From Pseudonocardiales bacterium (GTDB taxonomy: Bacteria; Actinomycetota; Actinomycetes; Mycobacteriales; Pseudonocardiaceae), in NCBI GenBank assembly GCA_023252195.1, contig JAHEXI010000002.1, positions 248,001-312,000 on the forward strand: a stretch of DNA of 64,000 nucleotides, given 5' to 3'. This document shows positions 21,547-30,743 of this stretch, piece by piece; position 1 is the stretch's first letter, and each line of letters opens with the position of its first letter. The notes under the pieces were generated by a model. That model saw only the letters and a program-made list of their open reading frames with translations. It was not told where the DNA came from and did not search any database. The translations under genes and the position numbers were made by a program.

Positions 21547-22512
21547 ATGCACGGAACCCGGGACGAGGCCGTTCCCTTACCCCCGCCCTTCGAGATCGTG
21601 TTGCGTGGATTTCACCGTCAGCAGGTTATTGACCACGTCACCGCTCTCAAAGCTCGCGTTGCCACCATCGGAACTGAACGCGACGTTGCGCTGCAGCGGG
21701 CCGGCGACCTCAACGACCAAGTAGAAACGCTGCAGCGGGAAGCGGCGGAGGCGACCAGGCAGCTAGATCGGCTGCGGCAGGAGGCCTCGGCGACGGCCGC
21801 TGAGCTGGATCGCCTGCAGCGGTCCCCGTTGACCGGCGCGACCGGGCGGATCCAGCGGATGCTGCAGATAGCCGAGGACGAGGCCGCCGAGCTGACGGCT
21901 GCCACCGAGCAGCAGACCACCTCGCTGCGGGAGAGCACCCGGGCCGAGGCCGATCGGCTGCTGACCGAAGCCAGACAGCGATGCGAGCGCCTAGAGGCGG
22001 AATCCAACGCCCGGCGTCAGGCCGTGGAAGCTGAATCCGCAGCCCGACACCAGCGGGCGGAGGAGCAGGCCGAGCGCGATATCGCCAGGCGCGAGGCCGA
22101 GACCGACGCCTGGATCCGCGATTATCAGACCCACAGCGTCGCCGCGCTGCATCTGATCATGCGGATGGCGGGCGAGCGGCTGAGCAATCGGGTGCTGAAG
22201 GTCACCCGGCAGGTGGCCGCGGCCAGGCAGCTGCGGTCCGAGGTCACCGGTCAGCTGTCCGAGGTGCACCGCCTGCTGGTCGGCGCGCTCGGCGTGGCCG
22301 ATCAGCTCACCCCCGCTGAGCAGGCCGGGCTAGCGGAGCAGGTCGGGCTAGAGGCTGAACTGGCTGAGCAGGCGGAACTGGCTGCGCAGGTTGGGCTAGC
22401 CGAGCTGGCCGGGCAGACCAATGGCGCCAAGCCCCCGGCTGCCGCACCCACGCTGGAGCATCGGCCTGAGCAGTCAGATCAGGCCACGGCCAGATTCGGG
22501 TTGCATCCGTAG
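21547..22512 (+). CDS. DivIVA-like coiled-coil protein
   Basis: The 321-aa protein begins with a short DivIVA-type head, FEIVLRGFHRQQVIDHVTAL, where other DivIVA proteins have an F-x3-RGYD-x2-QVD-type membrane-recognition loop. Residues 50-210 are continuous coiled coil rich in Ala, Glu, Arg and Gln. Residues 260-290 consist of short degenerate repeats EQAGLAEQVGLEAELAEQAE that could lengthen the coil. The tail is Pro/Ala rich. Wag31 and SepIVA relatives act in polar growth and septation; whether this protein does is unknown. Start ATG 21547 has a TACCAT box at leaderless distance. It lies between glnD and ffh. Confidence 0.75.
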   Translation: MHGTRDEAVPLPPPFEIVLRGFHRQQVIDHVTALKARVATIGTERDVALQRAGDLNDQVETLQREAAEATRQLDRLRQEASATAAELDRLQRSPLTGATGRIQRMLQIAEDEAAELTAATEQQTTSLRESTRAEADRLLTEARQRCERLEAESNARRQAVEAESAARHQRAEEQAERDIARREAETDAWIRDYQTHSVAALHLIMRMAGERLSNRVLKVTRQVAAARQLRSEVTGQLSEVHRLLVGALGVADQLTPAEQAGLAEQVGLEAELAEQAELAAQVGLAELAGQTNGAKPPAAAPTLEHRPEQSDQATARFGLHP

Positions 22513-22843
22513 TCAAGTAGTCCTACCTAGTCGGGTTGCGGGTATTCACGCTCCCCGGCGCGGGCTGGTTTCGACAGGCTGGTCGGGTGGCTCGGCGCGG
22601 AGGTCGGGCGGACGCCAGGTTGCTGCCCCGGCCGGAGACTCGGGCGGCAGCTATGTGTGTGCCGACCGTAGGAGCCCATCCCGGACCGCCGGCGCAACCC
22701 AGGGTGGGGCCTGGGCCGCCGGTGGTTGCGGCTGGCGGACGTCGGGCCAGGTCCGGCCAGATGCTCGACGCGGCTACGCTGGCGTTGAAGCAGTCAGACT
22801 CCGGGGCCACCACCCCGCCGGATCCCAAGGGAGTGCGACGGGC
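22513..22843. other. Intergenic region upstream of ffh
   Basis: This is a 331-base gap between the coiled-coil gene and ffh. The ffh reading frame stays open through it, but the translated text is Arg/Gly/Pro rich and unlike any SRP54. I see no convincing gene or RNA. A TACGCT at 22776-22781 could be a -10 box for ffh with a leader of about 60 bases. Confidence 0.4.
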
Positions 22844-24376
22844 GTGTTCGACACCCTCTCCGACCGGCTCACGTCAGCGTTGGCCGGTCTGCGCGGCAAG
22901 GGCAGGCTTTCCGATGCCGACATCGATGCCACCGCCCGCGAGATCCGCATCGCGCTGCTGGAGGCTGACGTCGCGCTGCCGGTGGTCCGCCAGTTCGTCG
23001 CACAGATCAAGGAGCGCGCCAAAGGCTCTGAGGTCTCCGGTGCGCTGAATCCCGCCCAGCAGGTCATCAAGATCGTCAACGAGGAGCTCATCGGCATCCT
23101 GGGTGGGGCCACCCGACGTCTTGAACTGGCCAAGGTTCCCCCGACTGTGATCATGCTGGCGGGATTACAGGGTTCCGGCAAGACGACGCTGGCCGGCAAG
23201 CTCGCCCTCTGGTTGCGCAGTCAGGGCCATACCCCACTGCTCGTCGCCGCGGACCTGCAGCGACCCAACGCGGTCACCCAGTTGCAGATTGTCGGCCAAC
23301 AGGCCGGGGTACAGGTGTACGCGCCAGAGCCGGGCAACGGTGTCGGCGACCCGGTCGACGTATCCCGCCGCGGGGTAGCCGAGGCCCGGGCCCGCCACTA
23401 CGACATCGTCGTGGTGGACACCGCCGGACGGTTGGGTATCGACGCCGAGATGATGCGCCAAGCCGTCGATATCCGCGATGCGGTGCGACCCAACGAGATC
23501 CTGTTCGTCATCGACGCCATGATCGGCCAAGACGCAGTGTCAACCTCCGAGGCGTTCCGCGACGGCGTCGGCTTCAGCGGCGTCGTGCTGACCAAGCTTG
23601 ATGGTGACGCGCGCGGTGGCGCGGCGCTGTCGGTGCGGCAAGTCACCGGTGCGCCGATCCTGTTCGCCTCCAACGGGGAGAGATTGGAGGACTTCGATGT
23701 CTTCCATCCGGACCGGATGGCCAGCCGGATTCTGGGCATGGGAGATCTGCTCACCCTGATCGAGCAGGCCGAGCAGGCCTTCGACGCCGAGCAGGCTGAG
23801 CAGACCGCCGCCAAGATCGGCAGCGGCGACCTGACCCTGGAAGACTTCCTCGAGCAGATGCTGGCCATCCGCAAGATGGGCCCGATCGCCAACCTGCTCG
23901 GGATGCTGCCCGGCGCGGCGGGGATGAAAGAGCAGCTCGCCCAGGTCGACGACAAGCAGCTGGACCGGCTCCAAGCCATCATCCGCGGCATGACGCCCGC
24001 CGAAAGGGCCGATCCGAAGATCATCAACGCGTCCCGGCGGCAGCGCATCGCCCGGGGCTCCGGAGTGGCCGTCAGCGAGGTGAACCAGCTGGTAGAGCGA
24101 TTCTTTGAGGCTCGCAAGATGATGCAACAGATGGCCGGCCGGTTCGGCTTCGGGGCCGGACCCGGTCGCCGTGGCCGCAAGGCACGCAAAGGCGGTAAGA
24201 AAGGCAAGGGACGCGGCCCGACGCCGCCTCGGACGCCCCGGGCGCTGCCCGGTGGCCTGCCGGCAGGGCTACCAGGAGGGTTGCCCTCGGGCATGCCCGA
24301 CCTGTCCGAGCTGTCCGGCCTGGACCAGCTACCGCCTGGGTTCGACCCGTCGAAGCTGAGGTTTCCCAAGAAGTGA
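22844..24376 (+). CDS. ffh: Signal recognition particle protein Ffh (SRP54)
   Basis: Ffh binds 4.5S RNA and signal sequences of nascent chains and hands them to FtsY. The 510-aa protein starts FDTLSDRLTSALAGLRGKGR. Its G domain has GLQGSGKTTLAGKLALWL, DTAGRLGIDAEMM and TKLDGDARGG. The M domain has DFLEQMLAIRKMGPIANLLG and the RNA-binding core ASRRQRIARGSGVAVSEVNQ. The C-terminus is a basic then Gly/Pro/Leu-rich tail (GGLPAGLPGGLPSGMPDLSE). The GTG at 22844 is taken because it gives the family leader. It overlaps the next gene (GTGA). Confidence 0.97.
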   Translation: MFDTLSDRLTSALAGLRGKGRLSDADIDATAREIRIALLEADVALPVVRQFVAQIKERAKGSEVSGALNPAQQVIKIVNEELIGILGGATRRLELAKVPPTVIMLAGLQGSGKTTLAGKLALWLRSQGHTPLLVAADLQRPNAVTQLQIVGQQAGVQVYAPEPGNGVGDPVDVSRRGVAEARARHYDIVVVDTAGRLGIDAEMMRQAVDIRDAVRPNEILFVIDAMIGQDAVSTSEAFRDGVGFSGVVLTKLDGDARGGAALSVRQVTGAPILFASNGERLEDFDVFHPDRMASRILGMGDLLTLIEQAEQAFDAEQAEQTAAKIGSGDLTLEDFLEQMLAIRKMGPIANLLGMLPGAAGMKEQLAQVDDKQLDRLQAIIRGMTPAERADPKIINASRRQRIARGSGVAVSEVNQLVERFFEARKMMQQMAGRFGFGAGPGRRGRKARKGGKKGKGRGPTPPRTPRALPGGLPAGLPGGLPSGMPDLSELSGLDQLPPGFDPSKLRFPKK

Positions 24377-25461
24377 GCCTGCCTCCGGCCGCGGCCGCGA
24401 TGCACCTGCGCGGAGTCCTGCTTCCTGCTGGTGAACCCGGCGACCTATGGGTCGCTCATGGGGTGGTCTGTGCCGAGCCGGTACCAGATGCGGTCACTGT
24501 CAGTGATGGCGGCTACGTACTCCCCGGACTGGTCGACGCGCACTGTCACGTCGGTATCGGCGCTGGGGGGCCGGCGACCCTCGCCGACGCCGCAGAGCAG
24601 GCCGCCACCGACCGGGACGCCGGCACCCTGCTGATCCGGGATTGCGGAACCCCGATCGACTCGCGGCCGTTGCAGGCCCGCGACGACCTGCCGCGGATCA
24701 TCCGGGCGGGTCGGCACCTAGCCCGCCCCAAGCGTTACATCCCGACCATCGGCGTGGAGCTCGACGATCCCGCGCTACTTCCGCAGGCCGTGCAGGAACA
24801 GGCGGCGGCTGGGGACGGCTGGGTCAAGCTGGTCGGTGACTGGATCGACCGTGAAAGCGGTGAGCTTGCCCCGCTGTGGCCCGATCACGTGCTGGTCGAG
24901 GCGGTCGCCGCCGCGCATGCCGCCGGGGCCAGAGTCACCGCGCACGTCTTCGGTGCCGATGCGCTGCCAGGTTTGATCGCCGCCGGGATCGACTGCATCG
25001 AGCACGGCACCGGCCTGTCCGCCGAGACCATCACCGAGATGGCCGCACGCGGCACCGCGCTGGTGCCCACCCTGATCAACATTGAGACGTTCCCGGCGAT
25101 CGCGCAGCGCGCGGGCAAGTACCCGCGTTACGCCGCGCAGATCCGGGAATTGCACGCCCGGGTGCAGGACACCATCGGGGCCGCCGTCGAGGCGGGAATT
25201 TCGATCTACGCCGGTAGTGACGCCGGCGGTGGTATCCGGCACGGTCGGCTGGTTGACGAGATCGCCGCGTTGCGAACGGTCGGGCTCACCGGCTCGCAGG
25301 CGCTGGCGGCGGCGAGCTGGGCAGCCCGCGACTGGCTGGGCGTTCCCGGCCTGGCGCCCGGTGCGCCGGCGGACCTGCTCGTCACGCGCACCGACCCGCG
25401 GCTGGACCCAGACGCTCTCCGGAACCCGACGTTGCTGATGTTGCGCGGGCGGGTGCTGTGA
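24373..25461 (+). CDS. Amidohydrolase family protein
   Basis: A metal-dependent hydrolase of the amidohydrolase superfamily (362 aa). The metal ligands are visible in order: LPGLVDAHCHVGIG (HxH), WVKLVGDWID (lysine), VTAHVFGADAL (His), DCIEHGTGLS (His) and IYAGSDAGGG (Asp). The final APADLLVTRTDPRLDPDAL strand is the usual beta-sandwich closure. Homologues sit between ffh and rpsP in many actinobacteria, but the substrate is unknown; imidazolonepropionase- and prolidase-like relatives are close in sequence. The GTG at 24373 overlaps the ffh stop and its own stop overlaps the next gene, so it is in the ffh operon. Confidence 0.85.
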   Translation: MSLPPAAAAMHLRGVLLPAGEPGDLWVAHGVVCAEPVPDAVTVSDGGYVLPGLVDAHCHVGIGAGGPATLADAAEQAATDRDAGTLLIRDCGTPIDSRPLQARDDLPRIIRAGRHLARPKRYIPTIGVELDDPALLPQAVQEQAAAGDGWVKLVGDWIDRESGELAPLWPDHVLVEAVAAAHAAGARVTAHVFGADALPGLIAAGIDCIEHGTGLSAETITEMAARGTALVPTLINIETFPAIAQRAGKYPRYAAQIRELHARVQDTIGAAVEAGISIYAGSDAGGGIRHGRLVDEIAALRTVGLTGSQALAAASWAARDWLGVPGLAPGAPADLLVTRTDPRLDPDALRNPTLLMLRGRVL

Positions 25462-26207
25462 CCACTGTCCTGCGTGATACCCGCCGTGGCTGGCTGATGC
25501 TCATCTGCTTCGTGGTCGCGGAGGTGACCTTCCTGGCGGTCTCGGTGCTGGTGCTGGTGCCCTTCGCGGTGACCTTGCGGCACGGGACCGCGGGCACTCA
25601 CTTGCCCGGCGGGGCGTTGGTTGCGGCACTCCTGGTGCCCACTGTGGCCGCTGGTGTGGTCGCGGCCACCGGTGCCGCGCTGCTCGCCCAAGGCAACCTG
25701 CTGGAACGGTTACACAGCCAGCTGTCGGTGCGGTGGCGGCTGCAAGACGCCGGCCTGGGGCTGGCTCTGGGTGTCGTGGGGTTAGTGGTCACGGTGCCGG
25801 CTTCGGCGTTGTGGGCGCACTGGGTCGGCCAGAGCCACGCGAATTCAGCGGTGGGGGAGGTGTTCGACGGTCTGCGGCTGCCACTCGGGCTGGGCCTGCT
25901 GCTGTTCTTCGCGGTGTGGTTGATCGCGCCGGTATGCGAGGAGGTGCTCTACCGCGGCGTGCTGTGGCGGGCGATGGAGTACTGGCGGTGGAACCGCTGG
26001 GTCATTTTCGGATTAACCACCGTGCTGTTCTCCTGCGCGCACTTGGAGCTGCTGCGTACCCCGCTGCTGGTGGTGATCTCGTTGCCGATCGCGCTGGCTC
26101 GATTGCTCACCGGCAACCTGCTGGGCAGCATTGTCGCCCATCAGGCGAACAACTTCCTGCCTGCAGTCGGACTTCTGCTGATCACCCAGGGGGTGATATC
26201 CGGCTGA
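25458..26207 (+). CDS. CPBP-family intramembrane metalloprotease
   Basis: A 249-aa integral membrane protein with about six to seven hydrophobic helices. Three short motifs of the CPBP/Abi (CAAX-protease-like) family are present: APVCEEVLYRGVLWRA (EExxxR), FSCAHLELL (FxxxH) and VAHQANN (HxxxN). Together these form the putative active site. Bacterial members act in protein processing, bacteriocin immunity or unknown roles. The start GTG at 25458 overlaps the amidohydrolase stop, indicating co-translation. Its substrate cannot be inferred. Confidence 0.85.
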   Translation: MTTVLRDTRRGWLMLICFVVAEVTFLAVSVLVLVPFAVTLRHGTAGTHLPGGALVAALLVPTVAAGVVAATGAALLAQGNLLERLHSQLSVRWRLQDAGLGLALGVVGLVVTVPASALWAHWVGQSHANSAVGEVFDGLRLPLGLGLLLFFAVWLIAPVCEEVLYRGVLWRAMEYWRWNRWVIFGLTTVLFSCAHLELLRTPLLVVISLPIALARLLTGNLLGSIVAHQANNFLPAVGLLLITQGVISG

Positions 26208-26239
26208 GTTGACGGGCGATACGTCAGCGGCCGGGACGG

Positions 26240-26250
26240 TCTGGCACAAT
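26240..26250 (+). promoter_or_regulatory. Putative rpsP promoter -10 region (TCTGGCACAAT)
   Basis: TCTGGCACAAT occurs 140 bases before rpsP. The same string with one change (TCTGGCACACT) precedes rplS at 28484-28494, and TCTGGCACTCT precedes the GNAT gene at 52691-52701. The last six bases are taken as the -10 element. I do not see a clear -35. Confidence 0.4.
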
Positions 26251-26390
26251 AGGCGCCTGTTGTCGCGTCCGATCCGCTCATCGCGCCGTGACGGCAAACA
26301 TTGACCTCGCGAGCATCGTCGGTCCGTGCCCCACCATGGGCCGTGCGCGCTCACCGTGAACCTCGCGCGTTGACAGGAGTAGCTCGACCC

Positions 26391-26888
26391 GTGGCTGTCA
26401 AGATCAAGCTCATGCGGCTCGGCAGAATTCGCCAGCCGTACTACCGGATCGTCGTCGCCGATGCTCGTACCCGCCGTAACGGCAAGGCGATCGAAACGAT
26501 CGGCAAGTACCACCCCAAAGAGCACCCCAGCGTCATCGAGGTCGACTCAGAGCGGGTGCAGTACTGGCTCGGAGTCGGGGCCCAACCCACCGACCCGGTC
26601 CAACACCTGCTCCAGATCACTGGGGACTGGCAGCGGTTCAACGGTCTGCCGGGTGTCGAGGGCACCTTGCAGCGAGCTGAGCCCAAGCCGGACAAGGCCG
26701 AGCTGTTCAATCGGGCGTTGGCTCAGGCCGGCGAGATGCCGACTACCGAGGCGACCACGCCACGAAAGAAGTCAGCCAGGGGTTCCCAGCCGGCTCCAGC
26801 AGCGGTGCCGGAGAAGGCACCAGATAGCGCGCCGGTCGCAGCCGACGATCGGGAGGACACGGCGACGGTCGCGGACGGCCAGGTGTGA
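26391..26888 (+). CDS. rpsP: 30S ribosomal protein S16
   Basis: S16 is an early-assembling small-subunit protein. The product starts [20 protein letters not shown] and continues [20 protein letters not shown], the S16 signature. The core is about 115 residues. The remaining 50 form an Ala/Pro/Asp-rich tail (residues 115-165), a tail type often seen in actinobacterial S16. The GTG at 26391 follows AGGAG at 26375-26379. The stop overlaps the KH gene start. It begins the rpsP-KH-rimM-trmD-rplS operon. Confidence 0.97.
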   Translation: MAVKIKLMRLGRIRQPYYRIVVADARTRRNGKAIETIGKYHPKEHPSVIEVDSERVQYWLGVGAQPTDPVQHLLQITGDWQRFNGLPGVEGTLQRAEPKPDKAELFNRALAQAGEMPTTEATTPRKKSARGSQPAPAAVPEKAPDSAPVAADDREDTATVADGQV

Positions 26889-27124
26889 GCATGCTGGCGG
26901 ACGCGCTCGAACACCTCGTGCGGGGAATCGTCGACAATCCCGACGACGTGCGCGTTCAGCTGGTGACCACGCGGCGGGGGCGCACCCTTGAGGTGCACGT
27001 CCACCCCGATGACCTCGGCAAGGTGATCGGTCGTGGCGGGCGTACTGCCACGGCGCTGCGCACGGTGATGGGCGGTATAGGCGGGCGTGGGGTACGCGTC
27101 GACGTCGTCGATACCGACCGCTGA
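26885..27124 (+). CDS. khpA: KH-domain RNA-binding protein (KhpA type)
   Basis: A 79-aa single KH-domain protein between S16 and RimM. The RNA-binding loop is [19 protein letters not shown], with the GxxG motif as GRGG. The N-terminal [20 protein letters not shown] is typical of the family. KhpA proteins bind RNA broadly and affect cell division in some Gram-positives. Its GTG start overlaps the rpsP stop. Confidence 0.93.
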   Translation: MSMLADALEHLVRGIVDNPDDVRVQLVTTRRGRTLEVHVHPDDLGKVIGRGGRTATALRTVMGGIGGRGVRVDVVDTDR

Positions 27125-27129
27125 ACACA

Positions 27130-27678
27130 GTGGCGCAGGTGTCGATCGTGCAGCCGGGCAGTGACCCTTTAGGGAAGCAGTCCAAAAGGGTGGTTGGCCG
27201 GATCGGTAGACCGCATGGCCTCCGGGGGGAGGTTGCGGTACAGGTGCGCACCGACTTCCCCGAGCAACGCTTCGTCGTCGGCGCGCACCTCGGTGGTGAT
27301 GGCGGCCGCACGTTCACGGTGGAGGCCGTGCGCCCGCACAGTGGTGTCCTGCTCGTCCGATTCGCGGGGGTGGCCGATCGTGCTGCCGCCGCACAACTGA
27401 GCGGCCTCGTGTTGACCGCTGACGTCACCGCGCTGCCCGAGCTCGACGATCCCGACGAGTTCTACGATCACCAGCTCGAGGGCTTGGCCGCGGTAGGGCC
27501 AGACGGCGCGGTGCTGGGCACGGTGCGGGAGGTCGTACACGCTCCGGCCAGCGACCTGCTGGTGCTGGCGACGGACCACGGCGAGGCGCTGGTGCCCTTC
27601 GTGCGAGAGATCGTTCCCGAGGTGGACCTGGCTGGTGGTCGAGTGGTGCTCGATCCACCCCCAGGGTTGCTCGACTGA
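27130..27678 (+). CDS. rimM: Ribosome maturation factor RimM
   Basis: RimM helps assemble the 30S head domain together with S19. The protein (182 aa) has the N-terminal [20 protein letters not shown] motif (family signature GxxHGLRGEV). The PRC-barrel half has [14 protein letters not shown] and [20 protein letters not shown] start at 27130 comes 5 bases after the KH gene, and trmD follows 8 bases after its stop, so all three are in one operon. Confidence 0.96.
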   Translation: MAQVSIVQPGSDPLGKQSKRVVGRIGRPHGLRGEVAVQVRTDFPEQRFVVGAHLGGDGGRTFTVEAVRPHSGVLLVRFAGVADRAAAAQLSGLVLTADVTALPELDDPDEFYDHQLEGLAAVGPDGAVLGTVREVVHAPASDLLVLATDHGEALVPFVREIVPEVDLAGGRVVLDPPPGLLD

Positions 27679-27686
27679 GGACAGCT

Positions 27687-28439
27687 GTGCGCATCCAGAT
27701 CGTCACGATCTTTCCCGAGTACCTGACACCGGCTCGGGAGGCCCTGCTCGGCCGGGCCATCGACCGCAACCTGATCGACTTCTCGGTGCATGACCTGCGG
27801 GACTGGACCCACGACGTGCACCGGTCGGTGGACGACGCGCCGTACGGTGGTGGACCCGGCATGGTGATGCGGCCCGACGTCTGGGGCGACGCGCTGGATG
27901 ACGTACTCGCCGGCGAGCCGGCACCCCGGTTGGTGGTGCCCAGCCCCGCCGGACGGCCCTTCACCCAGCAGCTGGCGGCCGAGCTGGCTGCGCAACCACG
28001 GCTGGTTTTCGCCTGCGGCCGCTACGAGGGAATCGATCAACGGGTGATCGACGACGCGGCCGACCGGGTCGCCGTCGAAGAGATCTCCATCGGCGACTAC
28101 GTGCTCGTCGGTGGTGAGGTCGCAGTGCTGGTGATGGTTGAGGCGATTGCCCGGCTGCTGCCCGGAGTGCTGGGCAACCCTGCCTCGGCGACCCAGGACT
28201 CGTTTTCCGACGGCCTTCTGGAGGGGCCGTGCTATACCCGTCCGGAGGTGTGGCGCGGACGGGAGGTCCCGGCCGTGCTCCGCTCGGGGAACCACGCCGC
28301 GATCGCCCGTTGGCGTCGCGACCGCGCTGTTGAGCGCACCGCGGCGCGGCGTCCCGATCTGCTGGCGTCGTTGCCAGCCGGTGCGCTGGATGGAGTCGAC
28401 CGCGCCGTACTCGAGGGCCTGGCTACTCCGCGCGGATGA
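27687..28439 (+). CDS. trmD: tRNA (guanine37-N1)-methyltransferase TrmD
   Basis: TrmD makes m1G37 in tRNAs and prevents +1 frameshifting. The 250-aa protein has the SPOUT trefoil-knot features: [32 protein letters not shown] and [39 protein letters not shown] is the conserved linker to the C-terminal domain. The length is normal. The GTG start is 8 bases after rimM. A further ATG overlaps its stop (28436) in frame with rplS, but I regard the real rplS start as downstream. Confidence 0.97.
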   Translation: MRIQIVTIFPEYLTPAREALLGRAIDRNLIDFSVHDLRDWTHDVHRSVDDAPYGGGPGMVMRPDVWGDALDDVLAGEPAPRLVVPSPAGRPFTQQLAAELAAQPRLVFACGRYEGIDQRVIDDAADRVAVEEISIGDYVLVGGEVAVLVMVEAIARLLPGVLGNPASATQDSFSDGLLEGPCYTRPEVWRGREVPAVLRSGNHAAIARWRRDRAVERTAARRPDLLASLPAGALDGVDRAVLEGLATPRG

Positions 28440-28483
28440 ACGCCACCCCAGGTCAGCTCCCGGTTTCAGCGCCAACTGCAACG

Positions 28484-28494
28484 TCTGGCACACT
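28484..28494 (+). promoter_or_regulatory. Putative rplS promoter -10 region (TCTGGCACACT)
   Basis: This is the same 11-base pattern as before rpsP, with one substitution, in the 191-base gap between trmD and rplS. It suggests that L19 has its own promoter with a leader of roughly 130 bases. No -35 is evident. Confidence 0.4.
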
Positions 28495-28630
28495 GGATCG
28501 GTTGCTACAGCGCAGCATGGCAGGGACGGCCCCCAGGGCGGAAGTTTTTGCCATCACCGACGCCGCTGTTCGCGCTCACCCGGGCGCTCCAAACCGTGCA
28601 CAGCACACGAATGACGAGGATGGACTTGCG

Positions 28631-28990
28631 ATGAACACCCTGGACGCCCTGGACGCGAAGTCGCTGCGGTCGGACATCCCGGATTTCCGGCCTGGTGACA
28701 CGCTCAAGGTGCACGTCCGCGTCATCGAGGGCTCCCGCCAGCGGGTGCAGATATTTCAAGGCGCGGTCATTCGCCGGCAGGGCGGCGGAGCGCGGGAAAC
28801 CTTCACGGTACGCAAGGTGTCCTTCGGGGTTGGCGTGGAACGCACTTTCCCGGTGCACACGCCGAACATCGCCAAGATCGAGATCGTCACCCGCGGGGAT
28901 GTCCGGCGCGCCAAGCTGTACTACCTTCGCGATCTCCGGGGTAAAGCGGCCAAGATCAAGGAGAAGCGTGAGACGCCCTCCGCGTCCTGA
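28631..28990 (+). CDS. rplS: 50S ribosomal protein L19
   Basis: L19 lies at the subunit interface. The 119-aa product has [20 protein letters not shown] and [15 protein letters not shown]. Then come [20 protein letters not shown] and [20 protein letters not shown], all diagnostic. The ATG at 28631 gives the usual leader [18 protein letters not shown]. The frame is open back to the trmD stop, but that 65-residue extension has no ribosomal protein character. Confidence 0.97.
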   Translation: MNTLDALDAKSLRSDIPDFRPGDTLKVHVRVIEGSRQRVQIFQGAVIRRQGGGARETFTVRKVSFGVGVERTFPVHTPNIAKIEIVTRGDVRRAKLYYLRDLRGKAAKIKEKRETPSAS

Positions 28991-29015
28991 TCCCCCCGCA
29001 CCGGTCGTCTGTCGA

Positions 29016-29021
29016 TAGCCT
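29016..29021 (+). promoter_or_regulatory. Putative -10 box for leaderless lepB transcript
   Basis: TAGCCT is followed by 6 bases and then the lepB GTG at 29028. The same hexamer and spacing recur before cobN (60217-60222). No Shine-Dalgarno sequence is present. Confidence 0.45.
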
Positions 29022-29027
29022 GAGGAC

Positions 29028-29921
29028 GTGGCCCACCTGGCTCGCTCGACCGAACCCGCTCGTGGCGACGATCCCGACGATTTCCCCGTCCGCCGCGTGC
29101 ACCGGCATCGTCTGTCCAAGCGGAAGAAGGGCTCGTTCTGGCGCGAAGTACCGATCCTGGTCCTTACCGCGCTGGTGCTCACGTTCTTGATCCAGACATT
29201 TTTGGCTCGGGTTTACGTGATCCCCTCGGCATCCATGGAACCGACCCTGCACGGCTGTCCTGGATGCACTAACGATCGCGTGCTGGTCGACAAGCTGACC
29301 TACCGGTTCGGCGATCCGAGACCCGGCGACGTGGTGGTTTTCCGCGGTACCGACTCATGGGCCAGTGAGTTCACCAGCCAGCGATCGGACAACATCCTGA
29401 TCCGTGGGCTCCAGCAGGCCGGTTCACTGGTCGGTCTCGCGCCGCCGGACGAGCGCGACTTCGTCAAACGGGTGATCGCAGTCGGTGGCCAGACCGTGCA
29501 GTGCTGCGACAAGCAGAACAGGGTGATGGTCAATGGCGGTTCGCTGATCGAGCCCTACGCCGTCTTCATCGGGCACGAGCCGCAGGAGGAGTTCGGACCG
29601 GTCACGGTGCCGCAAGGAAACCTGTGGATGATGGGGGACAACCGGAACAACAGTGCGGACTCGCGACGGCACGTGTCGGATCAGCGATCGGGCACTGTGC
29701 CGGTGAGCAACGTCATCGGCAAGGCTCGGGTGATCGTACTCCCGCTATCGCGTTGGGAAGGGATCTCCGACCCTAACCCGCAGCATCCTCAGGAGCTCGG
29801 CGCGCCGGGGCCCTTCGGGCCGTCCGGACTTCCGCTGGCCGCTGGCCTGGTGCTCAGCTGGCCCGTGCGACGCAGTGGCCGGCTGCTGCGGGAGCGGGTG
29901 GTCGCCAGGAGGCGTGGCTGA
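29028..29921 (+). CDS. lepB: Signal peptidase I
   Basis: LepB removes signal peptides from secreted proteins. The 297-aa protein has a cytoplasmic basic leader and one N-terminal membrane helix ([19 protein letters not shown]). The catalytic serine is in [11 protein letters not shown]. The catalytic lysine is in [12 protein letters not shown], and [11 protein letters not shown] is the late conserved box. CPGC and CC pairs in the extracellular part are typical of actinobacterial forms. A hydrophobic stretch at the C-terminus ([13 protein letters not shown]) may be a second membrane segment. rnhB begins 6 bases later. Confidence 0.95.
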   Translation: MAHLARSTEPARGDDPDDFPVRRVHRHRLSKRKKGSFWREVPILVLTALVLTFLIQTFLARVYVIPSASMEPTLHGCPGCTNDRVLVDKLTYRFGDPRPGDVVVFRGTDSWASEFTSQRSDNILIRGLQQAGSLVGLAPPDERDFVKRVIAVGGQTVQCCDKQNRVMVNGGSLIEPYAVFIGHEPQEEFGPVTVPQGNLWMMGDNRNNSADSRRHVSDQRSGTVPVSNVIGKARVIVLPLSRWEGISDPNPQHPQELGAPGPFGPSGLPLAAGLVLSWPVRRSGRLLRERVVARRRG

Positions 29922-29926
29922 CGACT

Positions 29927-30724
29927 GTGCCGGCCGTGGGACGCAGCACCCATCAGGCTCTGCCGCGACCGCCGAGGGCGGTGGTGCGCAGGGACGCTGG
30001 CATGTGGGCCCTGCAGACTGTGCTGCACCGCAAGGGCTTGGGCCCCGTCGCTGGGGTGGACGAGGCCGGTCGGGGTGCCTGCGCTGGTCCGCTGGTCGTC
30101 GCCGCGTGCGTGCTCCGACCAGCCGACGCGACGGCTCTGGCCGGGCTCACCGACTCCAAGCTGCTCACCGCGGCGCGCCGGGAGCATTACCACGACCTGA
30201 TCATCATCAGGTCGGTCGCGAGGAACGTGGTGGTGATTCCACCCGACGAGGTCGACGAGCTGGGGGTGCATGTGGCCAATCTGGAAGGCATGCGCCGCGC
30301 CGTCGCCGGTCTCGCGGTGCATCCCGGTTACGTGCTCACCGACGGCTTCCGGGTGCCGGGCCTGACGGCCCCGAACATGGCAGTGATCGGCGGAGACCGG
30401 GTTGCCGCCTGCGTGGCGGCGGCTTCGGTGTTGGCCAAAGTGACCCGCGATCGGATCATGGGTGACGTCCACGAGCGGATGCCCTGGTACGGCTTCGGTG
30501 AGCACAAGGGCTACTGCACGCCCGAGCATAACGCGGCCCTACTTGCGCATGGCCCATCCGCCGAACACCGATTCAGCTACATCAACGTCGTGCTGGCGGC
30601 CCGGATGCACGGCATCACCGCGCCGCCGCGCAGCGCGCCACGGGCGAGGTTGTGGCCGATGGTGCCGCCGGTAGTGGTCCAGAATGGGGTATTGCCGAGA
30701 GCAGGAGAGGTCAGCACCCGATGA
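29927..30724 (+). CDS. rnhB: Ribonuclease HII
   Basis: RNase HII removes ribonucleotides and RNA-DNA hybrids. The catalytic DEAGRG motif is in [20 protein letters not shown]. Further conserved elements are [13 protein letters not shown], the catalytic aspartate in [11 protein letters not shown], and [15 protein letters not shown] with the [13 protein letters not shown] segment. The protein (265 aa) carries about 40 extra N-terminal residues before the core, so a start inside that leader, such as the ATG at [16 protein letters not shown], is possible. It lies downstream of lepB and upstream of DUF2469, the conserved order. Confidence 0.94.
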   Translation: MPAVGRSTHQALPRPPRAVVRRDAGMWALQTVLHRKGLGPVAGVDEAGRGACAGPLVVAACVLRPADATALAGLTDSKLLTAARREHYHDLIIIRSVARNVVVIPPDEVDELGVHVANLEGMRRAVAGLAVHPGYVLTDGFRVPGLTAPNMAVIGGDRVAACVAAASVLAKVTRDRIMGDVHERMPWYGFGEHKGYCTPEHNAALLAHGPSAEHRFSYINVVLAARMHGITAPPRSAPRARLWPMVPPVVVQNGVLPRAGEVSTR

Positions 30725-30743
30725 AGCGACTGATGGGCTGCCG

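Noticed and set aside
26240-26250. TGGCAC resembles the -24 element of sigma-54 promoters
   Set aside because: No TTGC follows at the required spacing, and sigma-54 is absent from actinobacteria as far as known.
28436-28630. N-terminal extension of L19 from the trmD stop overlap
   Set aside because: The 65 residues have no L19 character, and an independent promoter-like element lies in the same stretch.
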